From positions 1-12,085 of the forward strand of contig JBFWQM010000175.1 in assembly GCA_050249455.1 (NCBI GenBank): a stretch of DNA of 12,085 nucleotides, in the 5' to 3' direction. The notes beneath the pieces are model-generated. The model did not search any database, was not told the origin of the DNA, and saw only the letters and a list, made by a program, of their open reading frames with translations. Both the position numbers and the translations under genes were made by a program. Positions 1-6,264 of the stretch are shown in pieces. The stretch comes from JBFWQM01 sp050249455 (lineage in GTDB: Bacteria; Pseudomonadota; Alphaproteobacteria; MPNO01; VGEU01). Within the stretch, counting starts at the first letter, position 1. The number at the start of each line of letters is the position of its first letter.

Positions 1-299
1 ACCTTCTCGCGCTCGACCGTCCCTCCGCTGACCTGCGACTGCCGTTCGCCGACGAGGATGGTGCTGGCGGTGACGGTCTCGCGCACGCACGACTGAAGGT
101 AGCCGATCACCGCGACCGTGCCGGCGGACAGCGCGATCACCCGGCCCTCGAGCAGGAATTCGAACGGCTCGATCCCGACCGACGGGTCGCTGATCTCCTC
201 CACCACGGCGACGGGATCGGGCGCTTGCGCCGCGGCCGGCGGCGCGGCGGCCAGGAGCAGGGCGGCAGCTAGAGCGCCGGGACGAAGGCGACGCCGCAT
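1..299 (-). CDS. Exported protein of unknown function, N-terminal part (runs off left edge)
   Basis: Only the first 99 or so residues are in the window; the C-terminus lies beyond position 1. The protein starts with an Arg-rich n-region (MRRRLRPG), an Ala/Leu hydrophobic core and an AAAQA-type signal peptidase site near residue 26, so it is predicted to be exported to the periplasm. The mature part begins with an acidic stretch and continues with alternating Val/Ile/Gly/Thr residues that suggest beta structure, with one Cys near residue 71 (QSCVRE). I do not recognise the family. An in-frame ATG at 320 would add seven residues (MPSDATA); the ATG at 299 was preferred because it starts directly at the basic n-region. 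It lies 34 nt downstream of the caspase-like gene on the same strand and is probably co-transcribed with it, so a shared periplasmic process is a reasonable inference. Confidence 0.72.
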   Translation of the reverse strand, partial: MRRRLRPGALAAALLLAAAPPAAAQAPDPVAVVEEISDPSVGIEPFEFLLEGRVIALSAGTVAVIGYLQSCVRETVTASTILVGERQSQVSGGTVEREK

Positions 300-333
300 G
301 GCGGTCGCGTCGCTGGGCATGGCGAGCCCGGAC

Positions 334-2493
334 TCACCGCGAAGCCTCCCGGGCGCCTTCGTTCGGCACGAACAGGAATTCGCCGAGGTCGTGGCCGGCA
401 TGGGGCAGCGGCGCATAGACCGGCACCTGGTCGACGCGCAGGTTCGCGGTCACGTAGTTGACCCGGCGGCTCACGTCGATGTGCAGCTTCTGCGCCGGCA
501 GGATGTCGTCGTTGGCCGACAGGATGTCGATGAAGGCGCGGGCGAAAACCGAATGCTCGCCGCCGCCACCGTCGATGACCGGCGCGACGCCGCCCGAGGT
601 CAGCACCGTGCGCGAGCGCTTCTTGACGATCGCCGCCACCCAGGCCGCCTGCGCGTCGAGGTTCTGGCCCGGCTGCATGTTCGACAGCACGGAACGGGTC
701 AGGATGCCGGAATAGCAGGAATCGGACACCACCAGGACATGGCGGGCCGTCATCACGTTCAGGATGTCGGTGATCGCGGTCGCCGAGATCCAGTTGGCGT
801 TGCTCGATTTCTCGGCGTCGATCGGCAGCCAGTAGCCGCGCTGGTTCACCGTGTCGAGCTCGCCGTGCCCGGCGTAGTAGATGACGAGGTTGTCGTCCTC
901 CGTCAGCGTCTCGCGGTACTTGTTGATCGCCGACAGGGTCTGGTAGCGGTCGGCGTCGATCAGCGTGGTGACCTTGAAGCCGTATTTCTGGCGCAGGAGG
1001 TCGGACACCACCCGCGCGTCCGCGACGGTGGTGTTGAGCTTGGGGAGCTCCTTGTAGCGGCTGTTGCCGATCACCAGCGCATGGTAGCTGCCGAACTTGA
1101 CCGAGGAGATCAGCTTGCTGGTGCGGATCAGCGACTTGCGCTCCGCGGCCTCGCCGCGCACCGTCCGCGCCGCGGCGGCGTCCTCGCCGCTCAGCTTGGC
1201 GAGCTTGGCCTGGTATTCCTTGGTCTGCCGGTCGGCCGCGGCGATCTTCGTCCGCAGGTCGGCGATCTCGGTACGGTTGCCGGCGAGCTCGGCCTCGCGC
1301 TTGCGCAGGCTGTCCTCCAGCTTGGCGAGGTCGGCCGACCGGTCGGGGCGGGCGCGCAGGGACGCGATGTCCTTCTCCAGCTTGCTGACCTCGCGGCGAA
1401 GCTGGTCGGCCTCGCGCCGGCTGGCGCCTACGGCGCTGCTCGCGTCCGACGCTACGGCTTCCTGGTCGGCCAGCCGCTTGCGCAGGGCGGCGACGTCCGC
1501 CTCTCGTTCGCGCAGCTCGGCGGCACGGCGGGTGCGCTCGCGCTCGTCGCCGCGCGAATCCTGGGTCAGGCTGGCGAGCTGCGCCTTCTGCGCCGAAATG
1601 GTCTTCTCGTTTTCGGCAAGCTGGCGGCGCAATGCGGCCTGGGCGGCCTCGCGCTGCTTCAGGTCGTTGGCGACCGCGGCAAGCTGCTGCTCCTTGGCCT
1701 TGAGCTGCTGCTCGGCCGCCGACAGCCGCGCCTGCGCGTCGCCGTCCGGCGCCGCCGGCGCCTGCCGGCTGTTGAGCGACGCCCGCAGCCGGTCGACCTC
1801 GCGCCGGTTGGCGTCGGCGCGCCGGGTCCGTTCGTCCAGCGCTGCCTGCAGCGACCGCGAGCTGGACTGGGCGGCGCCGAGCTCGGCGCGCAGGCTGTCG
1901 ACCTCGCGCTGCAGCGTGTCGATGGTCGCCTGGGACTGCGCGTTGGCCGCGGCATTGGTGACGATCGCCGCGTCCACCCCGGCGGCGCTGCGGTACCAGG
2001 TCAGCGCGGCCTGCATGTCCTGCGGCACGCCGAGGCCGCGCTCGTAGAGGAGGCCCAGGTTGATCTTGGCGCGGTTGTCGCCGCTCTCGGCCGCGCGGCG
2101 GTACCACTGCGCCGCCGAGGCGTAGTCGCGGAAGCCGTTCTCGAACACCTGGCCGACGTTGTTCGCCGCGTCGGCATTGCCGCTGGCGGCCTGCTCCAGC
2201 CAGATCTTGAGTGAGGTGCCGTAGTCGGCGCGGTCGAAGGAGACGTACTCGCCGCCGCGCGCCTCGCAGTCCTGGCCGGTGGTCCGGATCGCCTGGCGCG
2301 GCGCGGTGAACGTCAGCGACCGGCCCATCTTGCGGATCTGCGCCGGCAGCAGGCAGTCGACCACGAGGAACTCGTTGCCGGTCGCCGCGCGCGCAACGGG
2401 CGGCGGGGCGACCGCGGCGCCTGCCAATCCGACAGCCAGCGCGACCAATGCTGCGCCGCTACCCAGTGCGACCTTGCGCAAACTCTCACCCAC
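334..2493 (-). CDS. Exported caspase-like (peptidase C14) protein with Sel1 repeats and long coiled coil
   Basis: A 719-residue protein starting at GTG 2493. A signal peptide covers about residues 1-37 (Ala/Val/Leu core, ARAA site). Residues 40-100 form a short N-terminal region with Cys47 and Cys76. Residues 101-172 are Sel1/TPR-like repeats (AQWYRRAAESGD, LGLLYERGLGVPQD). Residues 183-455 are rich in Lys/Arg/Glu/Gln/Ala with Leu heptads, a long coiled coil. Residues 467-705 are the caspase-like domain: YHALVIGNSRY opens the fold, the catalytic His is His543 in YYAGHGE and the nucleophile is Cys593 in SDSCYSG. The Asp two residues before the Cys resembles metacaspases rather than the QACxG of true caspases, so cleavage after Arg/Lys is inferred. 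The reading frame stays open upstream to 2982, but that stretch overlaps the divergent autotransporter gene; GTG 2493 has a well-placed GGAG and begins the signal peptide. Substrate unknown; likely periplasmic. Confidence 0.93.
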   Translation of the reverse strand: MGESLRKVALGSGAALVALAVGLAGAAVAPPPVARAATGNEFLVVDCLLPAQIRKMGRSLTFTAPRQAIRTTGQDCEARGGEYVSFDRADYGTSLKIWLEQAASGNADAANNVGQVFENGFRDYASAAQWYRRAAESGDNRAKINLGLLYERGLGVPQDMQAALTWYRSAAGVDAAIVTNAAANAQSQATIDTLQREVDSLRAELGAAQSSSRSLQAALDERTRRADANRREVDRLRASLNSRQAPAAPDGDAQARLSAAEQQLKAKEQQLAAVANDLKQREAAQAALRRQLAENEKTISAQKAQLASLTQDSRGDERERTRRAAELREREADVAALRKRLADQEAVASDASSAVGASRREADQLRREVSKLEKDIASLRARPDRSADLAKLEDSLRKREAELAGNRTEIADLRTKIAAADRQTKEYQAKLAKLSGEDAAAARTVRGEAAERKSLIRTSKLISSVKFGSYHALVIGNSRYKELPKLNTTVADARVVSDLLRQKYGFKVTTLIDADRYQTLSAINKYRETLTEDDNLVIYYAGHGELDTVNQRGYWLPIDAEKSSNANWISATAITDILNVMTARHVLVVSDSCYSGILTRSVLSNMQPGQNLDAQAAWVAAIVKKRSRTVLTSGGVAPVIDGGGGEHSVFARAFIDILSANDDILPAQKLHIDVSRRVNYVTANLRVDQVPVYAPLPHAGHDLGEFLFVPNEGAREASR

Positions 2494-2500
2494 GGGCTCG

Positions 2501-2507
2501 CTCCGCC
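2501..2507 (-). promoter_or_regulatory. Ribosome binding site that fixes the GTG start of the caspase-like gene
   Basis: Read on the minus strand this is GGCGGAG, with the GGAG core ending 7 nt before the GTG at 2493. It supports the GTG start over longer in-frame starts up to 2982, which would run through the divergent autotransporter gene. The protein has no ATG between the GTG and the mature region. Confidence 0.6.
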
Positions 2508-2618
2508 AACTCGGATGGTGCGGTCCGGACGGCTGCCCACCCCGAACAGGGCCGCCCGCGCGGCCTACGTAGACTGCCGTGTCACTTCGCGGCAACGGTC
2601 GTCCGCAGGCCGCGTGCC

Positions 2619-2640
2619 AGGGCAAAATTGTACTTGCCCT
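2619..2640. promoter_or_regulatory. 22-bp dyad, candidate operator between divergent caspase and autotransporter genes
   Basis: Perfect 7-bp inverted arms AGGGCAA (2619-2625) and TTGCCCT (2634-2640) flank the 8-bp AT-rich spacer AATTGTAC. The minus-strand spacer contains a good -10-like hexamer TACAAT (2632-2627), oriented towards the caspase-like gene; I found no convincing -35 at standard spacing. The site lies 126 nt from the caspase start and 97 nt from the autotransporter start, in a locally AT-rich patch within GC-rich DNA. This geometry suits a dimeric regulator acting on one or both divergent genes. Symmetry and position are seen directly; the role is inferred. Confidence 0.45.
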
Positions 2641-2737
2641 TGAACCAATTAGAAAGCCAAATGACCGCCAATAGCCAGGCGTCCTCGCACCAAGTCGCGA
2701 GGCATGGCGGGGGCAGTCGTTCGGGAAGGGCGGGTTA

Positions 2738-4132
2738 ATGAAGCATTGGTCTGTGCTCGCGGGAATTGGCGCTCTGCTGGCGGTCCCGGCCTTCGGACAG
2801 AACCTCACGCCCACCGGCGGCATCAACGTGCTGAAATCCGTTCCGGGCCAGAATTCGGCGCAGAACGCCATGGCCACGTCGATCGACGCGGTGTGCCCGA
2901 CGCTGAACGTCGCGTCGAACCAGCCGTTGCTGACCTCGGCGCAGAACGACCTCAAGAACGTGTGCAACCGCATGGTCGGCACCGCCCTGGGGGCGTCCGG
3001 CGGCTACGGGCTGTCCGACCCGGGCCTCAACTCCGCCCTGCAGCAGATCGCCGGCGAGGAGCTCACGGCCCCGCGCGACCAGATGGTCTACCTCAAGCAG
3101 GTGCAGTCGATCCTGGTTGCGACGCGGCTCGCCTCGCTGCGCGGCGTCGCCGGCGGCGCGCAGACGGCGGAATACGCCGGCCGCAGCATCCCGCTGCAGC
3201 TCGCGGCGCTGGGCGGCGACCAGGTCGCCCAGGCCGGCAGCCCGAGCGTGATGGATTCGCGGCTGCAGCTCTTCTTCAACGGCTCGGGCGGGTTCTCCAG
3301 CCGCGACGCCACCACCACGTCGAACGCGTTCGACGCGGTCACCGGCGGCGTCGTTGCCGGCGCCGACTACCGGCTGACGAACAACTTCGTCGCCGGCGGC
3401 GCGCTGGGCTACTCGCGCTTCAGCGCCGATTTCGAGACTTCGGCCAACGTCGCCAGCGGCGAGGGCTCGGAGAGCGACTCGATCAGCGTCACGATGTACG
3501 GCAGCTATGTGCTGCCGAGCGGGCTCTACGCCAACGCCCTGTTCACCTACTCGCACGGCTTCCTGAACACGACGCGGCGCGTGGTGATCAACAGCAACAC
3601 CGCCCAGCCGTCGGAGAACCGGACGGCGGAGGCCGATTTCGGCGCCAACCAGTACGACTTCGCGCTCAGCGGCGGCTATCAGCTCTCGGCCGGCGCGCTC
3701 TCCATCGTGCCGCAGGCGCGGTTCGAGTACGTGCGGACCAACATCGACAGCTTCAGCGAGAGCGGCGCCAGCGGCCTCGACCTGCAGTTCGATTCTCAGG
3801 GCATCGATTCGGTCACCACGGCGCTCGGCGTGCAGCTCGCCTATGCCGTCAGCACCGGCTTCGGCATCCTGAGCCCGACGCTGCGCGGCGAGTGGGTGCA
3901 CGAGTTCGCCAACACCGCCTCCACCACCTTCAAGTACGCCAACGACCCGACGGAGCTGTCGCGGGTCGGCCTCACCTTCGATTCGCCGGACCGCAACTAC
4001 TTCAACCTGAGCGCCGGCATGGCCGCGACGTTTGCCAGCGGCATCTCGGGCTTCGTGGACTACGGCACCGTCCTCGGGCTGTCGGACATCAGCAGCCACA
4101 TCTTCACGATCGGCGCCCGCATCCCGCTGTGA
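2738..4132 (+). CDS. Autotransporter-type outer-membrane beta-barrel protein with short passenger
   Basis: A 464-residue protein with a signal peptide (MKHWSVLAGIGALLAVPAFG, cleavage near residue 20). Residues 21-170 are a short, probably helical passenger with a Cys53/Cys76 pair that could form a disulfide. Residues 173-464 have the alternating pattern and landmarks of the autotransporter barrel family: LQLFFNGSGGFSSRD, FDAVTGGVVAGADYRLTNN, paired strands ending in aromatic residues, and a last strand HIFTIGARIPL. The barrel length, about 290 residues, fits the usual 12-stranded domain. It ends in Leu rather than the usual terminal Phe/Trp of BAM substrates. The passenger shows no beta-helix repeats and no recognised catalytic motif. 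GGGAAGGGCGGG at 2723-2734 is the ribosome binding site. It is divergent from the caspase-like gene and convergent with the EamA gene, 10 bp away. It is predicted to sit in the outer membrane; whether the passenger is surface exposed is not known. Confidence 0.88.
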   Translation: MKHWSVLAGIGALLAVPAFGQNLTPTGGINVLKSVPGQNSAQNAMATSIDAVCPTLNVASNQPLLTSAQNDLKNVCNRMVGTALGASGGYGLSDPGLNSALQQIAGEELTAPRDQMVYLKQVQSILVATRLASLRGVAGGAQTAEYAGRSIPLQLAALGGDQVAQAGSPSVMDSRLQLFFNGSGGFSSRDATTTSNAFDAVTGGVVAGADYRLTNNFVAGGALGYSRFSADFETSANVASGEGSESDSISVTMYGSYVLPSGLYANALFTYSHGFLNTTRRVVINSNTAQPSENRTAEADFGANQYDFALSGGYQLSAGALSIVPQARFEYVRTNIDSFSESGASGLDLQFDSQGIDSVTTALGVQLAYAVSTGFGILSPTLRGEWVHEFANTASTTFKYANDPTELSRVGLTFDSPDRNYFNLSAGMAATFASGISGFVDYGTVLGLSDISSHIFTIGARIPL

Positions 4133-4142
4133 GCCGGGCCGG

Positions 4143-5039
4143 TCAGGTCCGCTTGCCGGCGCCCGTCGCCGGCCGGCGGCCCTCGCCGCGCGCGATGTAG
4201 AGCGACGTGGCGACGATCACCACCGTGCCGAATGCCGACCACGCGTCCGGCGCCTCGGCGAACACTAGGAAGCCGGCGGCCGCCGCGAACGGCAGCCGCA
4301 GGTAGTCCATCGGCGCGATGATCGTGACCTCGCCGTAGCCGTAGGCGCGCACCAGGCATTCCTGCCCGAATACGGTGAGCAGGCCGGCGATGAACAGCCA
4401 CAGCAGGGCCATCGCGGTCGGCGTCTGCCACGTCGCGATGGCAGGCGGCGCCATCAGCACGGCGCCCAGCGCGATGAAGTAGAACGAGATCCGCGTCGGC
4501 GGCTCGGTCCCGCTGAGCCGCTTGATGCCGATCATGGCGAGGCTGGTGGAAAGCGCGCTGAGCAGCGCGACCAGCGCCGCCGGCTCGATGTCGCCGCTCG
4601 GCTTGACGATGAACAGCACGCCGAGGAAGCCGACCAGGGTCGCGACCACGCGCGACAGCCGCATGCGGTCGCCCAGGATCAGCGCCGAGGTCAGGATCGA
4701 CCACAGCGGCGTGGTGAACGACAGGGTCATCGCGTCGGACAGGATCAGGTGCATGATCGAATAGTTCAGGCACACGAACGCGAAGTTGCCGAAGAACGCG
4801 CGCACGAAATGCGCGCCCGGCCGGGTGGTGCGCAGCCCGGCGATGCCACCGATCCGGATCACGAACGGCACGATGCAGATCAGCGAGAACACGTTGCGCA
4901 GCTCCGCCGCCACGAACAGCGGCAGGTCGGCGAGCGCCAGCTTCATGAACACGAACATCGAGGTGAGGGCGGCGATGGCGCCCATCATCCATGCAATGCC
5001 GCGCAGGTTGTCGGAGAGGGGAAGCGCGAGCCGGCTCAT
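4143..5039 (-). CDS. EamA/DMT-family inner-membrane transporter
   Basis: A 298-residue polytopic protein with about ten hydrophobic helices arranged as two EamA repeats (roughly residues 14-146 and 156-287), the usual layout and length for drug/metabolite transporter superfamily permeases. Landmarks include the LSFTTPLWSILTSALILGDRM segment at the end of the first repeat and the matching APMDYLRLPFAAAAGFLVFAE segment in the second. Its substrate cannot be read from sequence; relatives move metabolites, amino acids or S-adenosylmethionine. The start at 5039 is the most upstream in-frame ATG and has only a weak purine leader. The gene lies 28 nt after the CMD-like gene on the same strand, so the two are probably co-transcribed. 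Its 3' end faces the autotransporter gene with 10 bp between stop codons. Confidence 0.9.
   Translation of the reverse strand: MSRLALPLSDNLRGIAWMMGAIAALTSMFVFMKLALADLPLFVAAELRNVFSLICIVPFVIRIGGIAGLRTTRPGAHFVRAFFGNFAFVCLNYSIMHLILSDAMTLSFTTPLWSILTSALILGDRMRLSRVVATLVGFLGVLFIVKPSGDIEPAALVALLSALSTSLAMIGIKRLSGTEPPTRISFYFIALGAVLMAPPAIATWQTPTAMALLWLFIAGLLTVFGQECLVRAYGYGEVTIIAPMDYLRLPFAAAAGFLVFAEAPDAWSAFGTVVIVATSLYIARGEGRRPATGAGKRT
4155..4173. other. Hairpin near the convergent autotransporter/EamA gene ends
   Basis: Arms GCCGGCG (4155-4161) and CGCCGGC (4167-4173) with loop CCCGT form a perfect 7-bp GC stem. It begins 23 nt after the autotransporter stop and lies within the last codons of the EamA gene. 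There is no T-run on either side, so it is not a classic intrinsic terminator; it might block 3' exonucleases or assist termination. Low confidence, since GC-rich coding DNA produces such stems by chance. Confidence 0.25.
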
Positions 5040-5067
5040 CGCGGGGCGCCGTGCGCTGTGCTTCGCG

Positions 5068-5598
5068 CTACTTCCGCCCGGTGTAGCCGAGCTCGACGAT
5101 CTGCCGGGCCAGGTGCTCGAAATCCTCGCGCACCCCGTCGACGCCGAGGCCTTCCAGCAGCCGGTTCATGAAGTTGAACCACGACGCGATATGGGCGACC
5201 TGGAAGAACGTCTGCTCGTCCCAGCCGGCGTCGAAGATCGCCTGCGCCTCCGCCGGCGTCGGCTTGTCGGTCAGCCGGGTCAGCGTGCGGGCATAGGCGA
5301 GGACCGGCTTCATCCGGTCGCTGAAGCCGTCCGGCTCCGGCCGGTCCCACAGCGCCTCCAGCGCCGCGCGCTCCAACCCGAGCTGGACCGACACCTCGAC
5401 GTGCAGCCGGTAGGCGAAGCGGCAGCGGTTGAGCGCCGAGACGTAGACGCCGATCAGGTCGCGCTGCGCCGGCGACAGCGACGACGGCCCCAGCATCAGG
5501 ACCTGGCTGTATGCCGTCAGGTGTTGCGACAGGCTGCGGTCGAAGCGCCAGATGTCCATGGTGCCGGAGACGGCGGGGAACGCGGGCATGAAGGGCAC
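5068..5598 (-). CDS. Carboxymuconolactone decarboxylase/AhpD-like (peroxidase-related) protein with degenerate CxxC
   Basis: A 176-residue all-helical protein of the CMD/AhpD-like fold. The diagnostic segment is SALNRCRFAYRLHVEV, equivalent to the family motif N-x-C-x-Y/F-C-x3-H. Cys59 and His66 are present, but the second Cys position is Ala62. In AhpD-type enzymes the Cys pair carries out the thiol peroxidase or disulfide reductase chemistry, so this protein probably lacks that canonical cycle. The C-terminal half (FFQVAHIASWFNFMNRLLEGLG) resembles the conserved second half of uncharacterised peroxidase-related proteins. The GTG at 5598 is chosen because GAGGAG (5605-5610) stands 6 nt before it; the in-frame ATG at 5589 would be 15 nt from that site. 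It precedes the EamA transporter and is divergent from the NIPSNAP gene. The biological substrate is unknown. Confidence 0.85.
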   Translation of the reverse strand: MPFMPAFPAVSGTMDIWRFDRSLSQHLTAYSQVLMLGPSSLSPAQRDLIGVYVSALNRCRFAYRLHVEVSVQLGLERAALEALWDRPEPDGFSDRMKPVLAYARTLTRLTDKPTPAEAQAIFDAGWDEQTFFQVAHIASWFNFMNRLLEGLGVDGVREDFEHLARQIVELGYTGRK

Positions 5599-5604
5599 GA
5601 TCGA

Positions 5605-5610
5605 CTCCTC
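5605..5610 (-). promoter_or_regulatory. Ribosome binding site supporting a GTG start for the CMD-like gene
   Basis: On the minus strand this reads GAGGAG and ends 6 nt before GTG 5598, an ideal spacing. The competing ATG at 5589 would be 15 nt away. The site therefore favours the GTG start and adds three residues to the protein. Confidence 0.6.
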
Positions 5611-5688
5611 GGCCGGGGCGAAGAGGCGGAGCTTAGACGCCGCCGCCGCGCCGTGCTAGAGAATGCGCAACCCGAGCCGGAGGCCGCG

Positions 5689-6003
5689 ATGATCTACGAG
5701 GAACGCATCTACCGTATCGTCGCCGGCCGCGTCGCCGAGTACCTCAGGAACTACGAGACGCTCGGGCTGCCGATCCAGCGCGAGGTGCTGGGGAACCTGG
5801 TCGGCTTCTTCCAGACCGAGATCGGGGCGCTCAACACCGTGGTCCACATCTGGGCCTACGACTCGCTCGACGACCGCGCCGCCCGCCGCGCCGCGCTCGC
5901 CGCGCACCCCGGCTGGCCGGCGTATCTCAAGGCCAACCTGCATTTGATCGTGTCGCAGGAGAACCGGGTGCTGACCCCGGTGTCGTTCTCGCCGCTGAAG
6001 TAG
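5689..6003 (+). CDS. NIPSNAP family protein
   Basis: A 104-residue cytosolic protein covering a whole single NIPSNAP/dimeric alpha-beta-barrel domain. It starts MIYEERIYRIVAGRVAEYLRNY, the typical opening in which a short strand is followed by a helix that leads into LGFF/VGFFQTEIGALNTVVHIWAYDSLDDR, the family's signature strand-loop-strand with the conserved IWAY. It ends with the PAYLKANLHLIVSQENRVLTP segment. Bacterial NIPSNAP proteins are mostly uncharacterised; several sit near degradation or detoxification genes, so no specific reaction is claimed. GGAGG at 5679-5683, 5 nt before the ATG, fixes the start, and longer in-frame extensions upstream are antisense to the CMD-like gene. It is transcribed away from that gene across a 90-bp gap in which I see no clear promoter. 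Confidence 0.9.
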   Translation: MIYEERIYRIVAGRVAEYLRNYETLGLPIQREVLGNLVGFFQTEIGALNTVVHIWAYDSLDDRAARRAALAAHPGWPAYLKANLHLIVSQENRVLTPVSFSPLK

Positions 6004-6010
6004 CATCCTT

Positions 6011-6026
6011 CGCGCGTGTACGCGCG
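6011..6026. repeat. Short perfect palindrome just after the NIPSNAP stop
   Basis: Arms CGCGCGT (6011-6017) and ACGCGCG (6020-6026) surround the dinucleotide GT. It begins 8 nt after the NIPSNAP stop codon. As RNA it would fold as a 6-bp stem with a 4-nt loop, but no T-run follows, so an intrinsic terminator is not well supported. It could be part of the 3' end of the NIPSNAP transcript or a protein-binding site. Confidence 0.35.
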
Positions 6027-6090
6027 TCGAGCCGGGACCGATGCCCATATCGGGGATCGAAGGCTTGTCGGTGCTGACACCAGAAGCTTT

Positions 6091-6186
6091 GTAGGGGCGG
6101 GTTTCAGACCCGACCTGTTTTCTGTTTTTACTTGCGGCGCCGACGTTGGATCGAACGCCGCGGGCGGGTTTGAAACCCGCCCCTAC
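6091..6186. repeat. Inverted pair of REP-like palindromic elements (REP doublet)
   Basis: Copy A (6091-6112) starts GTAGGGGCGGGTTTCAG and copy B (6162-6186) is its inverted copy, ending CCCGCCCCTAC. They match over 22 bp with one difference, which in RNA becomes a G-U wobble, so the arms can pair across a 49-nt loop. Copy B is also a perfect palindrome by itself: GGGCGGGTTT (6162-6171), a central G, then AAACCCGCCC (6173-6182). This GTAGGGGCGGGTTT motif is a recurring non-coding repeat in GC-rich bacterial genomes. The convergent intergenic location between NIPSNAP and alanine dehydrogenase, and the inverted-pair layout, match REP/BIME or REPIN elements, which are spread by RAYT transposases; no such gene is in the window. 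The doublet accounts for most of the 261-bp gap at 6004-6264, where I see no gene. Confidence 0.75.
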
Positions 6187-6264
6187 GTTGCGGTGGAGAG
6201 CCGTCCGACAGGTCCTTGCCAACCCAGCGTGTGAATTTAAGGAAGATCGCGCGAAGCGAAGCGC

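Noticed and set aside
118..2214. A 698-codon plus-strand open frame antisense to the caspase-like gene
   Set aside because: It is Arg/Val/Leu-rich with no domain, signal or ribosome binding site, and mirrors the real minus-strand gene. Long antisense frames are expected when third positions are nearly all G or C.
2494..2982. N-terminal extension of the caspase-like protein to 882 residues
   Set aside because: It overlaps the well-supported autotransporter gene, has no recognisable domain, and would bury the clear signal peptide that begins at GTG 2493.
2704..4200. Plus-strand 498-codon frame overlapping the autotransporter gene
   Set aside because: Arg/Pro/Gln-rich shadow in another frame of the autotransporter gene, which has a signal peptide, barrel pattern and a good ribosome binding site.
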